This document shows positions 1 through 6,277 of a stretch of 7,478 bases of DNA, in pieces. Each line of letters begins with the position of its first letter. Positions within the stretch are counted from its first letter, which is position 1. The position numbers and the translations under genes were made by a program. This stretch comes from an uncultured Paracoccaceae bacterium (GTDB lineage: Bacteria; Pseudomonadota; Alphaproteobacteria; Rhodobacterales; Rhodobacteraceae), in assembly GCA_938038825.1 (NCBI GenBank), contig CALHST010000431.1, positions 1 through 7,478 of the forward strand, given 5' to 3'. The notes under the pieces were generated by a model. That model was not told where the DNA came from and did not search any database. It saw only the letters and a program-made list of their open reading frames with translations.

Positions 1-339
1 GTGGTGGTCTGTTTCCTGAAAATGGTGCGGCGTCAACGAGACGGACAGAACCGGAACCCCGGTATCAAGGCCCACGCGCATCAGCCCATCCACCACGGCA
101 GAGGCCACAAAGTCATGACGGTAGATCCCACCGTCAACAACCAACGAGGCCGCTGCGATAGCGTGGTATTGACCGGACTTTGCCAATTCTTGGGCCATCA
201 GCGGCAATTCAAACGCGCCGGGCACGTTGAACACATCGATCTGGTCCGGCGGGATGACCTCGTGAAAACCGGTCAACGCCTGATCCACAATCTCGGCGTG
301 CCAATTGGCTTTGATAAAGGCATATCGGGTGTGTGTCAT
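1..339 (-). CDS. ribH2: 6,7-dimethyl-8-ribityllumazine synthase, type II (RibH2), 3' end cut off by window edge
   Basis: This enzyme makes the penultimate intermediate of riboflavin synthesis, condensing 5-amino-6-ribitylamino-uracil with 3,4-dihydroxy-2-butanone 4-phosphate in the cytoplasm. The minus strand is open from an ATG at 337-339 to the window edge, giving 113 codons. The product shows the lumazine synthase landmarks: an early aromatic residue (N-W at 12-13), NVPGAFELPL at residues 38-47, and GGIYRHDFVAS at 70-80, whose His75 matches the catalytic histidine. SVSLTPHHFQE at 99-109 is the form I recognise from the rhizobial and Brucella RibH2 type rather than the usual RibH. A good Shine-Dalgarno (AAGGAG) lies 7 nt before the ATG. 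It is not next to ribD, ribE or ribBA here, as expected for RibH2. An FMN riboswitch lies upstream, so expression should fall when FMN is plentiful. About 40 C-terminal residues are probably missing. Confidence 0.93.
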   Translation of the reverse strand, partial: MTHTRYAFIKANWHAEIVDQALTGFHEVIPPDQIDVFNVPGAFELPLMAQELAKSGQYHAIAAASLVVDGGIYRHDFVASAVVDGLMRVGLDTGVPVLSVSLTPHHFQETDHH

Positions 340-425
340 AGCATATCTCCTTTGCAAACGTCAGACACGTCACCCAAGGCGAATACGCAGCATAACAGCC
401 CCCACCATGGGGACTGACACACAAC

Positions 426-566
426 GTTCTCTTTCATCCGGACTATGACCGTCGGCGCTGGCGTCTCACCAGCTCTGCTTGACCCTTTCCTGCGAAAGGC
501 GCTCGTGGGCTCTTGGGGGCAGGCCCCAAATACCACCGGTGGGGAATTTCACCCCGCCCTGAGAAC
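426..566 (-). promoter_or_regulatory. FMN riboswitch (RFN element) upstream of ribH2
   Basis: Read on the minus strand, the segment carries the conserved RFN blocks in order: GGGTGAAATTCCCCACCGG near the 5' side, GAGCCCACGAGCG, GAGCTGGTGAGACGCCAGC, then CCGACGGTCATAGTCCGGAT followed by GAAAGAG at the 3' side. The closing P1 helix is a perfect 6-bp pairing, GTTCTC (566-561) with GAGAAC (431-426), which sets the boundaries. The aptamer binds FMN. It ends 86 nt before the ribH2 ATG. The intervening leader has a small CCCCA/TGGGG hairpin (400-412) but no U-tract, so control is more likely at translation than by intrinsic termination. I could not identify a convincing sequence that masks the Shine-Dalgarno. 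Confidence 0.96.
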
Positions 567-681
567 GGACATAGTGGTGGCAAGGATCGCGCAAAATGAC
601 AAGGGCCTGTTTGATTGCCCCTTGCAGATCGCTGAGCGTTTTCCCCTAAATGCACGCAGATCAGCACAAGGACATTGGCAG

Positions 682-1290
682 ATGCATCCAAACCAGATTT
701 TCCACACGCAAGAGTATCAGGAAAACTTGGCCTATGCTGCCAAGCGGGCCTTTGGAACATTGGCGGTGAACGGGCCAAATGGCCCTTTGCTCAGCCATAT
801 TCCCTTTCTGGTCGACAAGGATGACGTTTGGCTGCATCTCGTGCGGTCCAATCCAATTGCGCGCGTTTTGAAATCACCCATGCCTGTGCGGCTCGCGGTG
901 ACAGGGCCCGATAGTTATATTTCACCCGATTGGTATGAGGTGGACGATCAGGTGCCAACTTGGAACTACGTTGCGGTGCATATCGTGGGCACGCTGGAAC
1001 TGCGCCCTGCGGACGAGCTGCGCGATGTGCTGGATCGTCAATCCGCGCTGTTTGAAAACGAACTGCAGCCCAAAACACCCTGGACCACCCAGAAGATGAC
1101 CCCCGAAGTTCTGACCAAGATGATGCGCATGATCGTGCCGTGCCGCATTCAGATTTCCGATGTCCAAGGCACCTGGAAGCTAAGCCAAAACAAACCAGAT
1201 GACGTCCGTTTACGTGCAGCGGACGCCGTGGAAACTCATGGCATGGGTCACGACGTTGAAACACTCGCGACCCTTATGCGGGAGGCTTAG
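682..1290 (+). CDS. PaiB-family FMN-binding negative transcriptional regulator
   Basis: The predicted 202-residue protein has the usual length and motifs of the PaiB (FMN-binding split-barrel) family: LLSHIPFLVD at 36-45, LVRSNP at 53-58, SPDWYEVDDQVPTWNYVAVH at 81-100, and GTWKLSQNK at 163-171. In this family the split-barrel fold binds FMN. The named Bacillus PaiB has been described as a repressor of sporulation and protease genes, but the biochemical role elsewhere is poorly defined and no DNA-binding domain is evident here. The ATG at 682 is chosen because AAGGA lies 9 nt upstream and the family homology begins there. An upstream in-frame extension would run through the riboswitch. The gene is divergent from ribH2 with its FMN riboswitch, which suggests a flavin-linked role, though only by context. 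No terminator is obvious after the stop codon. Confidence 0.88.
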   Translation: MHPNQIFHTQEYQENLAYAAKRAFGTLAVNGPNGPLLSHIPFLVDKDDVWLHLVRSNPIARVLKSPMPVRLAVTGPDSYISPDWYEVDDQVPTWNYVAVHIVGTLELRPADELRDVLDRQSALFENELQPKTPWTTQKMTPEVLTKMMRMIVPCRIQISDVQGTWKLSQNKPDDVRLRAADAVETHGMGHDVETLATLMREA

Positions 1291-1360
1291 GGTGGCCTTG
1301 GATTGGGGTGGGTAGGGCCCGGTATGCAGACGCAGCTGCCATTTCTAGGATGGTTTACTC

Positions 1361-1510
1361 CTACTTTTTTCGCATGCCCCCGCCTATGCCGATAGCAACT
1401 AGCCCTCCGGCCAAGAAGAAAGCTCCCAAATCGCCAAAGGGAAAAAACAGCCCCCTGGCCAATCCCAAAACCCCCATTAAGATCAGTATGTAAGCGAAAG
1501 TATTGCGCAA
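1361..1510 (-). CDS. candidate small membrane protein (49 aa, TTG start)
   Basis: This short minus-strand frame has no recognised family. From a TTG at 1508-1510 it gives 49 residues with two hydrophobic stretches, FAYILILMGVLGLA (about 5-18) and GAFFLAGGLVAIGIGGGM (about 29-46). They are separated by RGLFFPFGD, and the protein ends in RKK, the layout expected of a two-helix inner-membrane hairpin. A GAGG lies 10 nt before the TTG. The frame is open for 25 more codons upstream but holds no ATG, GTG or TTG. An internal ATG at 1475-1477 would give a 38-residue form with only one full membrane helix. It is divergent from the GST gene and convergent with the PaiB-like gene. The call rests on the hydrophobic pattern, so it could be a chance frame or a decayed gene. 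Confidence 0.4.
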   Translation of the reverse strand: MRNTFAYILILMGVLGLARGLFFPFGDLGAFFLAGGLVAIGIGGGMRKK

Positions 1511-1580
1511 GGCGGGTTTACCTCGTTTGCGGATGCGGGAACTAAGCGTTGTTTCGTGAAAGCATATATGTTCTTCGATT

Positions 1581-1596
1581 TCGGTTTACAAACCGA
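1581..1596. repeat. palindrome TCGGTTT-AC-AAACCGA, possible operator
   Basis: A perfect 7-bp inverted repeat with a 2-nt centre lies in the divergent gap between the small membrane ORF and the GST gene. Its size and symmetry fit a dimeric repressor site. No regulator family can be named from it, and the pairing could occur by chance. Confidence 0.4.
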
Positions 1597-1635
1597 CTGA
1601 TTACAACGCCCAAGACACGCGCTTTCAACCTTGTA

Positions 1636-1649
1636 GATTGGGCCCAATC
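1636..1649. repeat. 14-bp perfect palindrome GATTGGGCCCAATC
   Basis: A gapless 14-bp palindrome ends 22 nt before the Shine-Dalgarno of the GST gene and 40 nt after the 1581-1596 palindrome. Its position near the expected GST promoter suggests an operator. A structural role in the leader RNA is also possible. No -35/-10 pair could be placed with confidence. Confidence 0.4.
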
Positions 1650-1684
1650 CAGACACCATTGACAACACCTTAGGAGGGTTTTCA

Positions 1685-2299
1685 TTGAAACTGCTTTATT
1701 CCCCGACATCGCCATACGTACGCAAGGTCATGATTTTGTTGCAAGAGACCGGGCAATTGGACGACGTTGCGCTTGTGCCGTCGTCAACTGCTCCGACAAG
1801 TCCGGCGCCGGGTTTGGCGGCGCAGAACCCGTTGATGAAGGTCCCTGCCCTTGTGCGTGAAGACGGTGCAACGCTGTATGACAGCCGGGTGATCACCGCG
1901 TTTCTCGACGACCGGGCCGGGGGTAGAATGTACAGCAGCGGCGCGCGTCGATGGGAAATTATGACTCTAGAGGCCACAGCTGATGGCATCTTGGATGCAG
2001 CTCTTGCAATGACGTACGAAGCCCGTTTGCGCCCGGAAGACAAGCGGTGGGATGACTGGTCAGACGCCCAATGGGACAAAATCGCATCTGCTTGTGCTGC
2101 GTTGAATACCCGCTGGATGAGCCATTTGAACGGTCCGTTGGATATGGGTCAAATCGCGATTGCCAGTGCGCTAGGCTACGTCGATTTTCGGCACGACGCG
2201 CGGGGATGGCGCACAGGATGTGATGCCTTGGCAGCGTGGTACGCCACGTTTGCAAAGCGCGAAAGTTTCACAAGCACAACGCCCCCCGAAGGATCCTGA
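1685..2299 (+). CDS. glutathione S-transferase, YibF-like
   Basis: The 204-residue protein has the two-domain cytosolic GST layout. The N-terminal thioredoxin-like domain (about 1-78) opens with MKLLYSPTSPYVRKV, where Ser9 is the likely glutathione-activating position. It carries the cis-proline motif KVPAL at 52-56 and the gamma-glutamyl-binding DSRVI at 66-70. The helical C-terminal domain has EATADGILDAAL at 96-107, GQIAIASALGYVDFR at 155-169 and a tail RESFTSTTPPEG. These segments resemble Escherichia coli YibF closely, a GST family member of unknown physiological substrate. The start is TTG at 1685, supported by a strong AGGAGGG 6 nt upstream and by homology starting at the first residue. 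The gene appears to be a single transcription unit with two palindromes in its upstream region. Confidence 0.92.
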   Translation: MKLLYSPTSPYVRKVMILLQETGQLDDVALVPSSTAPTSPAPGLAAQNPLMKVPALVREDGATLYDSRVITAFLDDRAGGRMYSSGARRWEIMTLEATADGILDAALAMTYEARLRPEDKRWDDWSDAQWDKIASACAALNTRWMSHLNGPLDMGQIAIASALGYVDFRHDARGWRTGCDALAAWYATFAKRESFTSTTPPEGS

Positions 2300-2352
2300 C
2301 TTCGTAACAAACGATCTTCTTCATACGGTCTGGGGTGATTTTTGCCTTTATG

Positions 2353-2382
2353 GTGACACGCGAAGCCTGATTTGCGTGTCAC
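2353..2382. repeat. 9-bp inverted repeat (GTGACACGC / GCGTGTCAC) between GST and glycosyltransferase genes
   Basis: Perfect 9-bp arms at 2353-2361 and 2374-2382 flank a 12-nt loop, 53 nt after the GST stop. No T-tract follows on either strand, so a canonical intrinsic terminator is unlikely. It may be an RNA hairpin protecting the GST mRNA end or an operator for the next gene. The rest of 2300-2518 shows nothing recognisable. Confidence 0.5.
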
Positions 2383-2518
2383 GTGCATGAAACAGCACAG
2401 TTAAACGGGGCGGCGAACATGCAAATGCGCAACAAAGATTCACTTTTGTGACGATTGTTCAAAAATTTGCCACAATTCCTCGGGACAACCTGTGCCACTA
2501 GACATGCACGGGTGGGCC

Positions 2519-3337
2519 ATGAAGACTCTTTTTATGATGCGGTATTCGTTTTTTGGGAACTCGGGCTGGCGTTCAGATGTCAGCCGGGATCCCGGGCAGC
2601 TTTTCAGCGCACAACGGCTGAAGCGGCGTTACGAGCTGCTGCGTGATATCGCATTGCCAAGTTTGATCAATCAAGACGATCAAGATTTCAAACTGGTGAT
2701 CCTGTCGTCAAAATTGATGCCTGCATGGCGCAAAAAACAGTTGTTAAAACTGGCGCATGGCGTTTTAGGCAAAGATCGCGTCGACGTTTTGTTCAAACCC
2801 CAGATGTCGGCACCTTTGGCGTTCAAATCGTATCTGCATGGACGATATGCAGCTGATGACTTGTTGACTCAAATTGTTCTGGACGATGATGACGCCGTAT
2901 CACGGGACTTTGTCGGCATGATCAAACGTGAAGCCCAAGCGGCTTATGATCTTCGCATGGTTGGCAAACCGTTTTGCTTCTTGTCGTTTCCAAAGGGCCT
3001 AAGCCTTGATCTGGCGGGTGAAACACCCGAAGTCAGCACCCGCAACATTCCGTTCACCAATTTGGGTCTGTCCATGGTGGGTCCCGCAGGTGTGCATAAA
3101 AACGTCTATGGGATTGCACATAAAAACGTTGCCCGGAACAATCCGGCCCGTGTGATTTATACCAAACAGCCCTGCTATGTGCGCACGGTGCATGATACTA
3201 ACGACAGCAAGGCAGTGCGCGGGTCGACTTTGATCGCACCGGAAAAACTGCCTGAAATGATCGAAAAATTCCCATTCTTGCAGAAATTCTTCCCTGAAGC
3301 GGCTCCAGAAGCAGAGAATTGGCCAATGGCCGCGTGA
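2519..3337 (+). CDS. putative rhamnosyltransferase-family glycosyltransferase
   Basis: The 272-residue product resembles the putative rhamnosyl transferase family common in Rhodobacteraceae. Visible landmarks are MRYSFFGNSGWRSD at 7-20, LFSAQRLKRRYELLRDIALPSLINQDDQDFKLVIL (28-62, the typical 'LPSL-x-Q-x-D-x-x-F' start of a GT-A-like fold), an acidic metal/sugar-nucleotide site IVLDDDDAVSRDF at 119-131, and VRTVHDTNDS at 221-230. No signal peptide or membrane helix is evident, so it should act in the cytoplasm on a cell-surface glycan or glycolipid. The donor sugar cannot be told from sequence. The ATG at 2519 is preferred because the family match begins there. ATG 2504 and GTG 2492 are in frame, and none has a strong Shine-Dalgarno. 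It stands alone, with no other polysaccharide genes nearby. Confidence 0.72.
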   Translation: MKTLFMMRYSFFGNSGWRSDVSRDPGQLFSAQRLKRRYELLRDIALPSLINQDDQDFKLVILSSKLMPAWRKKQLLKLAHGVLGKDRVDVLFKPQMSAPLAFKSYLHGRYAADDLLTQIVLDDDDAVSRDFVGMIKREAQAAYDLRMVGKPFCFLSFPKGLSLDLAGETPEVSTRNIPFTNLGLSMVGPAGVHKNVYGIAHKNVARNNPARVIYTKQPCYVRTVHDTNDSKAVRGSTLIAPEKLPEMIEKFPFLQKFFPEAAPEAENWPMAA

Positions 3338-3352
3338 TTTTGGTCACGTTTT
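3333..3352 (+). terminator. weak possible terminator after the glycosyltransferase gene
   Basis: A 5-bp stem CGTGA/TCACG (3333-3337 with 3344-3348, 6-nt loop) overlaps the stop codon and is followed by TTTT. The stem is short, so this is only a weak candidate for separating the glycosyltransferase gene from petABC. Confidence 0.3.
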
Positions 3353-3492
3353 GTGGGTCCCTGCGACCACATGCCCTGCTTGTTTACTGGACTGCATAAC
3401 CACGTCCGGCTAAATACGCCGAGACTCAGGCTGCGCTTCCGTGGCCTGTTGCCCAATTGGGCGAGAAGAAGCCAGCTGAATGGAGAGAGCGC

Positions 3493-4050
3493 GTGTCGAA
3501 CGCAGAAGACCACGACAGTGAACGCAGAGATTTCCTGTATTACGCCGCAGGCGGCGCCGGAGCCGTCACTGTAGGGGCGGCCGTTTGGCCGCTTGTAAAC
3601 CAGATGAACCCATCTGCGGATGTTCGGGCGCTTAGCTCAATCCGCGTGGATATATCCGATCTTGAACCGGGCACGCAGTTGACCGTGAAGTGGCTGGGCA
3701 AGCCAGTGTTCATCCGTCGCCGTACGGAAGAAGAGATTGCCGCAGCCCGTGACGTTGATTTGGCAGAACTGCCAGATGACATCGCACGCAATGATAATCT
3801 GGGCGAAGTTGATGCTGCGGATGAAAACCGCGCATTGGACGAAACCGGCGAATGGCTGGTGATGATGGGCGTGTGTACGCACCTTGGCTGTGTGCCTTTG
3901 GGTGATGCAGGCGACTTTGGCGGCTGGTTCTGCCCGTGCCATGGCTCTCACTATGATACGTCCGGTCGGATCCGCAAAGGTCCAGCACCGACGAACCTGC
4001 CCGTACCTGTGGCAGTGTTCGAAGACGAAACCACAATTAAGCTCGGTTAA
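3493..4050 (+). CDS. petA: ubiquinol-cytochrome c reductase, Rieske iron-sulfur subunit
   Basis: This is the Rieske [2Fe-2S] subunit of the bc1 complex, which takes the first electron from ubiquinol at the Qo site and hands it to cytochrome c1. The 185-residue protein has a twin-arginine motif RRDFLYYA at 11-18, a single membrane anchor at about 15-35, and a periplasmic cluster domain. Cluster box 1 is C128-T-H130-L-G-C133 and box 2 is C147-P-C149-H150. By analogy with Rhodobacter, C128, H130, C147 and H150 bind the cluster and C133-C149 form the disulfide. The GTG start at 3493 has GGAG 7 nt upstream and gives the Rhodobacter-like N-terminus MSNAEDH. A longer TTG start at 3457 was rejected. 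It is the first gene of the operon, and petB follows after 14 nt. No promoter could be assigned confidently in 3338-3492. Confidence 0.98.
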   Translation: MSNAEDHDSERRDFLYYAAGGAGAVTVGAAVWPLVNQMNPSADVRALSSIRVDISDLEPGTQLTVKWLGKPVFIRRRTEEEIAAARDVDLAELPDDIARNDNLGEVDAADENRALDETGEWLVMMGVCTHLGCVPLGDAGDFGGWFCPCHGSHYDTSGRIRKGPAPTNLPVPVAVFEDETTIKLG

Positions 4051-4064
4051 GGGAGGAAAGACAC

Positions 4065-5408
4065 ATGGCTGGAATTCCACACGACCATTACGAACCGAAA
4101 TCCGGGGGCGAAAAGTGGCTGCATAGCCGCCTGCCGATTGTTGGGCTGTTGTACGACACGCTGATGATCCCAACCCCCAAGAACCTGAACTGGATGTGGA
4201 TCTGGGGCATTATCCTGACGTTCTGTCTGGCGCTGCAGATCATCACAGGCATCGTACTGGTGATGCACTACACTCCACATGTTGATCTGGCCTTCGCGTC
4301 GATCGAGCACATCATGCGCAACGTGAACGGAGGTCACTTTATCCGGTATTTGCACATGAATGGCGCGTCGCTGTTCTTTGTAGCTGTGTATGCGCACATC
4401 TTCCGGGGCCTGTACTATGGGTCCTACAAGGCGCCCCGCGAAGTCACGTGGATCATCGGGATGCTCATCTATCTGATGATGATGGGCACCGCGTTCATGG
4501 GGTACGTTCTGCCATGGGGGCAAATGTCCTTCTGGGGTGCGACCGTGATTACTGGCCTGTTTGGTGCGATCCCGTTGATTGGTGAGCCTATCCAAACTTG
4601 GTTGCTGGGCGGACCTGCCGTGGACAACGCCACATTGAACCGGTTCTTCTCGCTGCACTATTTGCTGCCGTTTGTGATTGCAGGCCTTGTGGCGCTGCAC
4701 ATCTGGGCCTTTCACACCACGGGTAACAACAACCCAACCGGTGTTGAGGTGCGTCGCACAAGCAAAGAAGACGCGGCAAAGGACACTGTTCCGTTCTTCC
4801 CATACTTTGTGATCAAAGACCTGTTCGCGCTGGCGGTCATTCTGGTGGTGTTCTTCGCCATTGTCGGCTTCATGCCGAACTACCTGGGGCACCCGGATAA
4901 CTACATCGAAGCAAATGCCTTGGCGACGCCTGCGCACATCGTTCCAGAATGGTACTTCCTGCCGTTCTATGCGATCCTGCGTGCCTTTGACGGCGACGTC
5001 TGGGTTGTGATCCTTGCAAACTGGGTTACCGGCGGCATCGTGACAGCGAAGTTCTTTGGTGTTCTGGCGATGTTTGGTGCGATTGCTGTCATGGCGTTGG
5101 CCCCATGGCTCGACACATCGAGCGTCCGGTCCGGCAAATATCGCCCCATGTTCAAGTGGTGGTTCGCGCTGCTGGTCATCGACTTCTTCGTCCTGATGTG
5201 GGCGGGTGCGATGCCCGCAGAAGAACCTTTCTCGAGCATTTCGTTGATCGCGTCGACCTATTGGTTCGCATACTTCCTGGTGATCCTGCCTTTGTTGGGT
5301 GTGATCGAAAAACCAGAGGCGCAACCTGCGACCATCGAAGAAGACTTTGCAGCCCATTACCCCAAGGCCGGTTCGGCTGAGGGTACTGCGCAGCAGCCTG
5401 CAGAATAA
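4065..5408 (+). CDS. petB: ubiquinol-cytochrome c reductase, cytochrome b subunit
   Basis: Cytochrome b is the membrane core of the bc1 complex and holds the low- and high-potential haems and the Qo and Qi quinone sites. The 447-residue product has eight hydrophobic helices in the usual order. The four haem ligands fall at H97 and H111 in helix B and H198 and H212 in helix D, the same numbers as in Rhodobacter capsulatus. The Qo-site P294-E295-W296-Y297 motif is intact, as is the GYVLPWGQMSFWG segment at 146-158. The C-terminal tail after residue 415 is hydrophilic and Ala/Glu rich. GGGAGG lies 8 nt before the ATG. It sits between petA and petC with short gaps, consistent with one mRNA. No key residue appears altered. 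Confidence 0.99.
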   Translation: MAGIPHDHYEPKSGGEKWLHSRLPIVGLLYDTLMIPTPKNLNWMWIWGIILTFCLALQIITGIVLVMHYTPHVDLAFASIEHIMRNVNGGHFIRYLHMNGASLFFVAVYAHIFRGLYYGSYKAPREVTWIIGMLIYLMMMGTAFMGYVLPWGQMSFWGATVITGLFGAIPLIGEPIQTWLLGGPAVDNATLNRFFSLHYLLPFVIAGLVALHIWAFHTTGNNNPTGVEVRRTSKEDAAKDTVPFFPYFVIKDLFALAVILVVFFAIVGFMPNYLGHPDNYIEANALATPAHIVPEWYFLPFYAILRAFDGDVWVVILANWVTGGIVTAKFFGVLAMFGAIAVMALAPWLDTSSVRSGKYRPMFKWWFALLVIDFFVLMWAGAMPAEEPFSSISLIASTYWFAYFLVILPLLGVIEKPEAQPATIEEDFAAHYPKAGSAEGTAQQPAE

Positions 5409-5420
5409 GGAACCGTGAGA

Positions 5421-6206
5421 ATGATTAAATCACTTATACTGGCTGCAGGGCTGGCATTGGGTTTCACCGGCGGCGCATTTGCGGCCGGTGGCGAGGGCAA
5501 GATCAAGGACGTCGACTTCTCTTTCGAGGGTCCGTTTGGCGCATTTGATCAAAACCAACTGCAACGCGGTCTTCAGGTCTACACCGAGATCTGTTCAGCC
5601 TGCCACGGTCTGCGCTATGTGCCGATCCGCACGTTGTCGGACGAAGGTGGCCCCCACCTTCCCGAAGATCAGGTCCGTGCGTACGCGGGCGAGTTCTTTG
5701 AAGTGTTTGACGAAGAGCTGGACGATTTCCGTCCTGCGAAAGAGGCGGACAACTTCCCCGGTTCTTCTCTGGAAAACGCGCCTGACCTAAGCTTGATGGC
5801 AAAGGCCCGTGCGGGTTACCATGGTCCTTACGGTTTGGGTATCAACCAATTCTTCAAAGGTATGGGCGGGCCAGAGTATATCTACTCTTTGCTGACGTCT
5901 TATACGGGCGAGGAAAAAGAAGAGGCTGGTGTGACGCTGTACGAGAACTTGGCGTTCCCCGGTGGTTGGATTTCGATGGCGCCTCCGCTGTATGGCGAGG
6001 ATGTGGAATTCGCAGATGGTCACGGAAATGATCTGTCCCACATTTCACAGGATGTTGCCGCGTTCTTGACATGGACTGCAGAGCCTAAGCTGATGGCGCG
6101 TAAGCAAGCCGGGTTTGTTGGCGTTCTGATCCTGACGATTTTGTCAGTCCTGTTGTACCTGGTGAACAAACGTCTTTGGGCACCGATCAAGGGAAAAGAG
6201 CACTAA
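5421..6206 (+). CDS. petC: ubiquinol-cytochrome c reductase, cytochrome c1 subunit
   Basis: Cytochrome c1 accepts electrons from the Rieske centre and passes them to soluble or membrane-bound cytochrome c. The 261-residue precursor has a Sec signal peptide (about 1-21, ending AFA), the haem-binding C58-S-A-C61-H62, FEGPFGAFDQNQLQRG at 35-50, the conserved ENAPDLSLMAKARAG at 118-132, and the sixth haem ligand Met186 in GGWISMAPPL. A C-terminal anchor spans about 231-248, followed by NKRLWAPIKGK. The ATG at 5421 is chosen because AAGGAA is 8 nt upstream. The in-frame GTG at 5415 is too close to it. The region between SLLTSY (156-161) and GGWI (181-184) is shorter than in Rhodobacter c1, and no cysteines exist outside the haem motif. 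It is the last operon gene, 12 nt after petB, and a terminator follows. Confidence 0.98.
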   Translation: MIKSLILAAGLALGFTGGAFAAGGEGKIKDVDFSFEGPFGAFDQNQLQRGLQVYTEICSACHGLRYVPIRTLSDEGGPHLPEDQVRAYAGEFFEVFDEELDDFRPAKEADNFPGSSLENAPDLSLMAKARAGYHGPYGLGINQFFKGMGGPEYIYSLLTSYTGEEKEEAGVTLYENLAFPGGWISMAPPLYGEDVEFADGHGNDLSHISQDVAAFLTWTAEPKLMARKQAGFVGVLILTILSVLLYLVNKRLWAPIKGKEH

Positions 6207-6228
6207 GTCTCGACCCTCAAGTATATTG

Positions 6229-6266
6229 AAAAAGCCCCGCGCAGAGATCTGTTGCGGGGCTTTTTT
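6229..6266 (+). terminator. Rho-independent terminator of petABC
   Basis: A strong stem AAAAAGCCCCGC (6229-6240) pairs perfectly with GCGGGGCTTTTT (6254-6265) around a 13-nt loop, with a run of six T at 6261-6266. It begins 22 nt after the petC stop codon. The A-tract on the other side of the stem gives the minus strand a T-run too, so it could work in both directions, although no minus-strand gene ends here. Confidence 0.95.
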
Positions 6267-6277
6267 GTGAGAACAAA

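Noticed and set aside
370..408. A 12-residue leader ORF (ATG at 408, minus strand) between the riboswitch and ribH2
   Set aside because: There is no Shine-Dalgarno before it and it starts inside a GC-rich hairpin. Nothing supports translation.
1..417. A 138-codon plus-strand frame at the left edge
   Set aside because: It is the shadow of ribH2 and its leader on the minus strand. The ribH2 motifs are unmistakable and this frame has none.
570..620. Possible minus-strand promoter for the riboswitch/ribH2 transcript (TTGCGC and TATGTC)
   Set aside because: The spacer is short (15 nt) and both elements are weak. A promoter must exist near here but cannot be placed by eye.
445..681. N-terminal extension of the PaiB-like frame by 79 codons
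   Set aside because: It runs through the complement of the FMN riboswitch, and family homology plus a ribosome binding site support the ATG at 682.
1483..1668. A 61-codon minus-strand frame starting MLSMVSGLG
   Set aside because: Its product has no coherent pattern and it overlaps, in another frame, the better candidate small membrane ORF and both palindromes.
2662..2673. TTGATCAATCAA, resembling an FNR/Anr box
   Set aside because: The half sites are separated by 2 nt instead of 4 and lie inside the glycosyltransferase coding sequence.
3388..3416. Possible sigma-70-type promoter (TGGACT, 17 nt, TAAATA) before petA
   Set aside because: Both hexamers match the consensus poorly, so no promoter is annotated. 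Transcript start mapping would be needed.
4047..5357. A 436-codon open frame antisense to petB
   Set aside because: It is exactly opposite a highly conserved cytochrome b gene, and its product is rich in His, Gln and Arg with no recognisable domain. This is the expected shadow of biased codon use on the coding strand.
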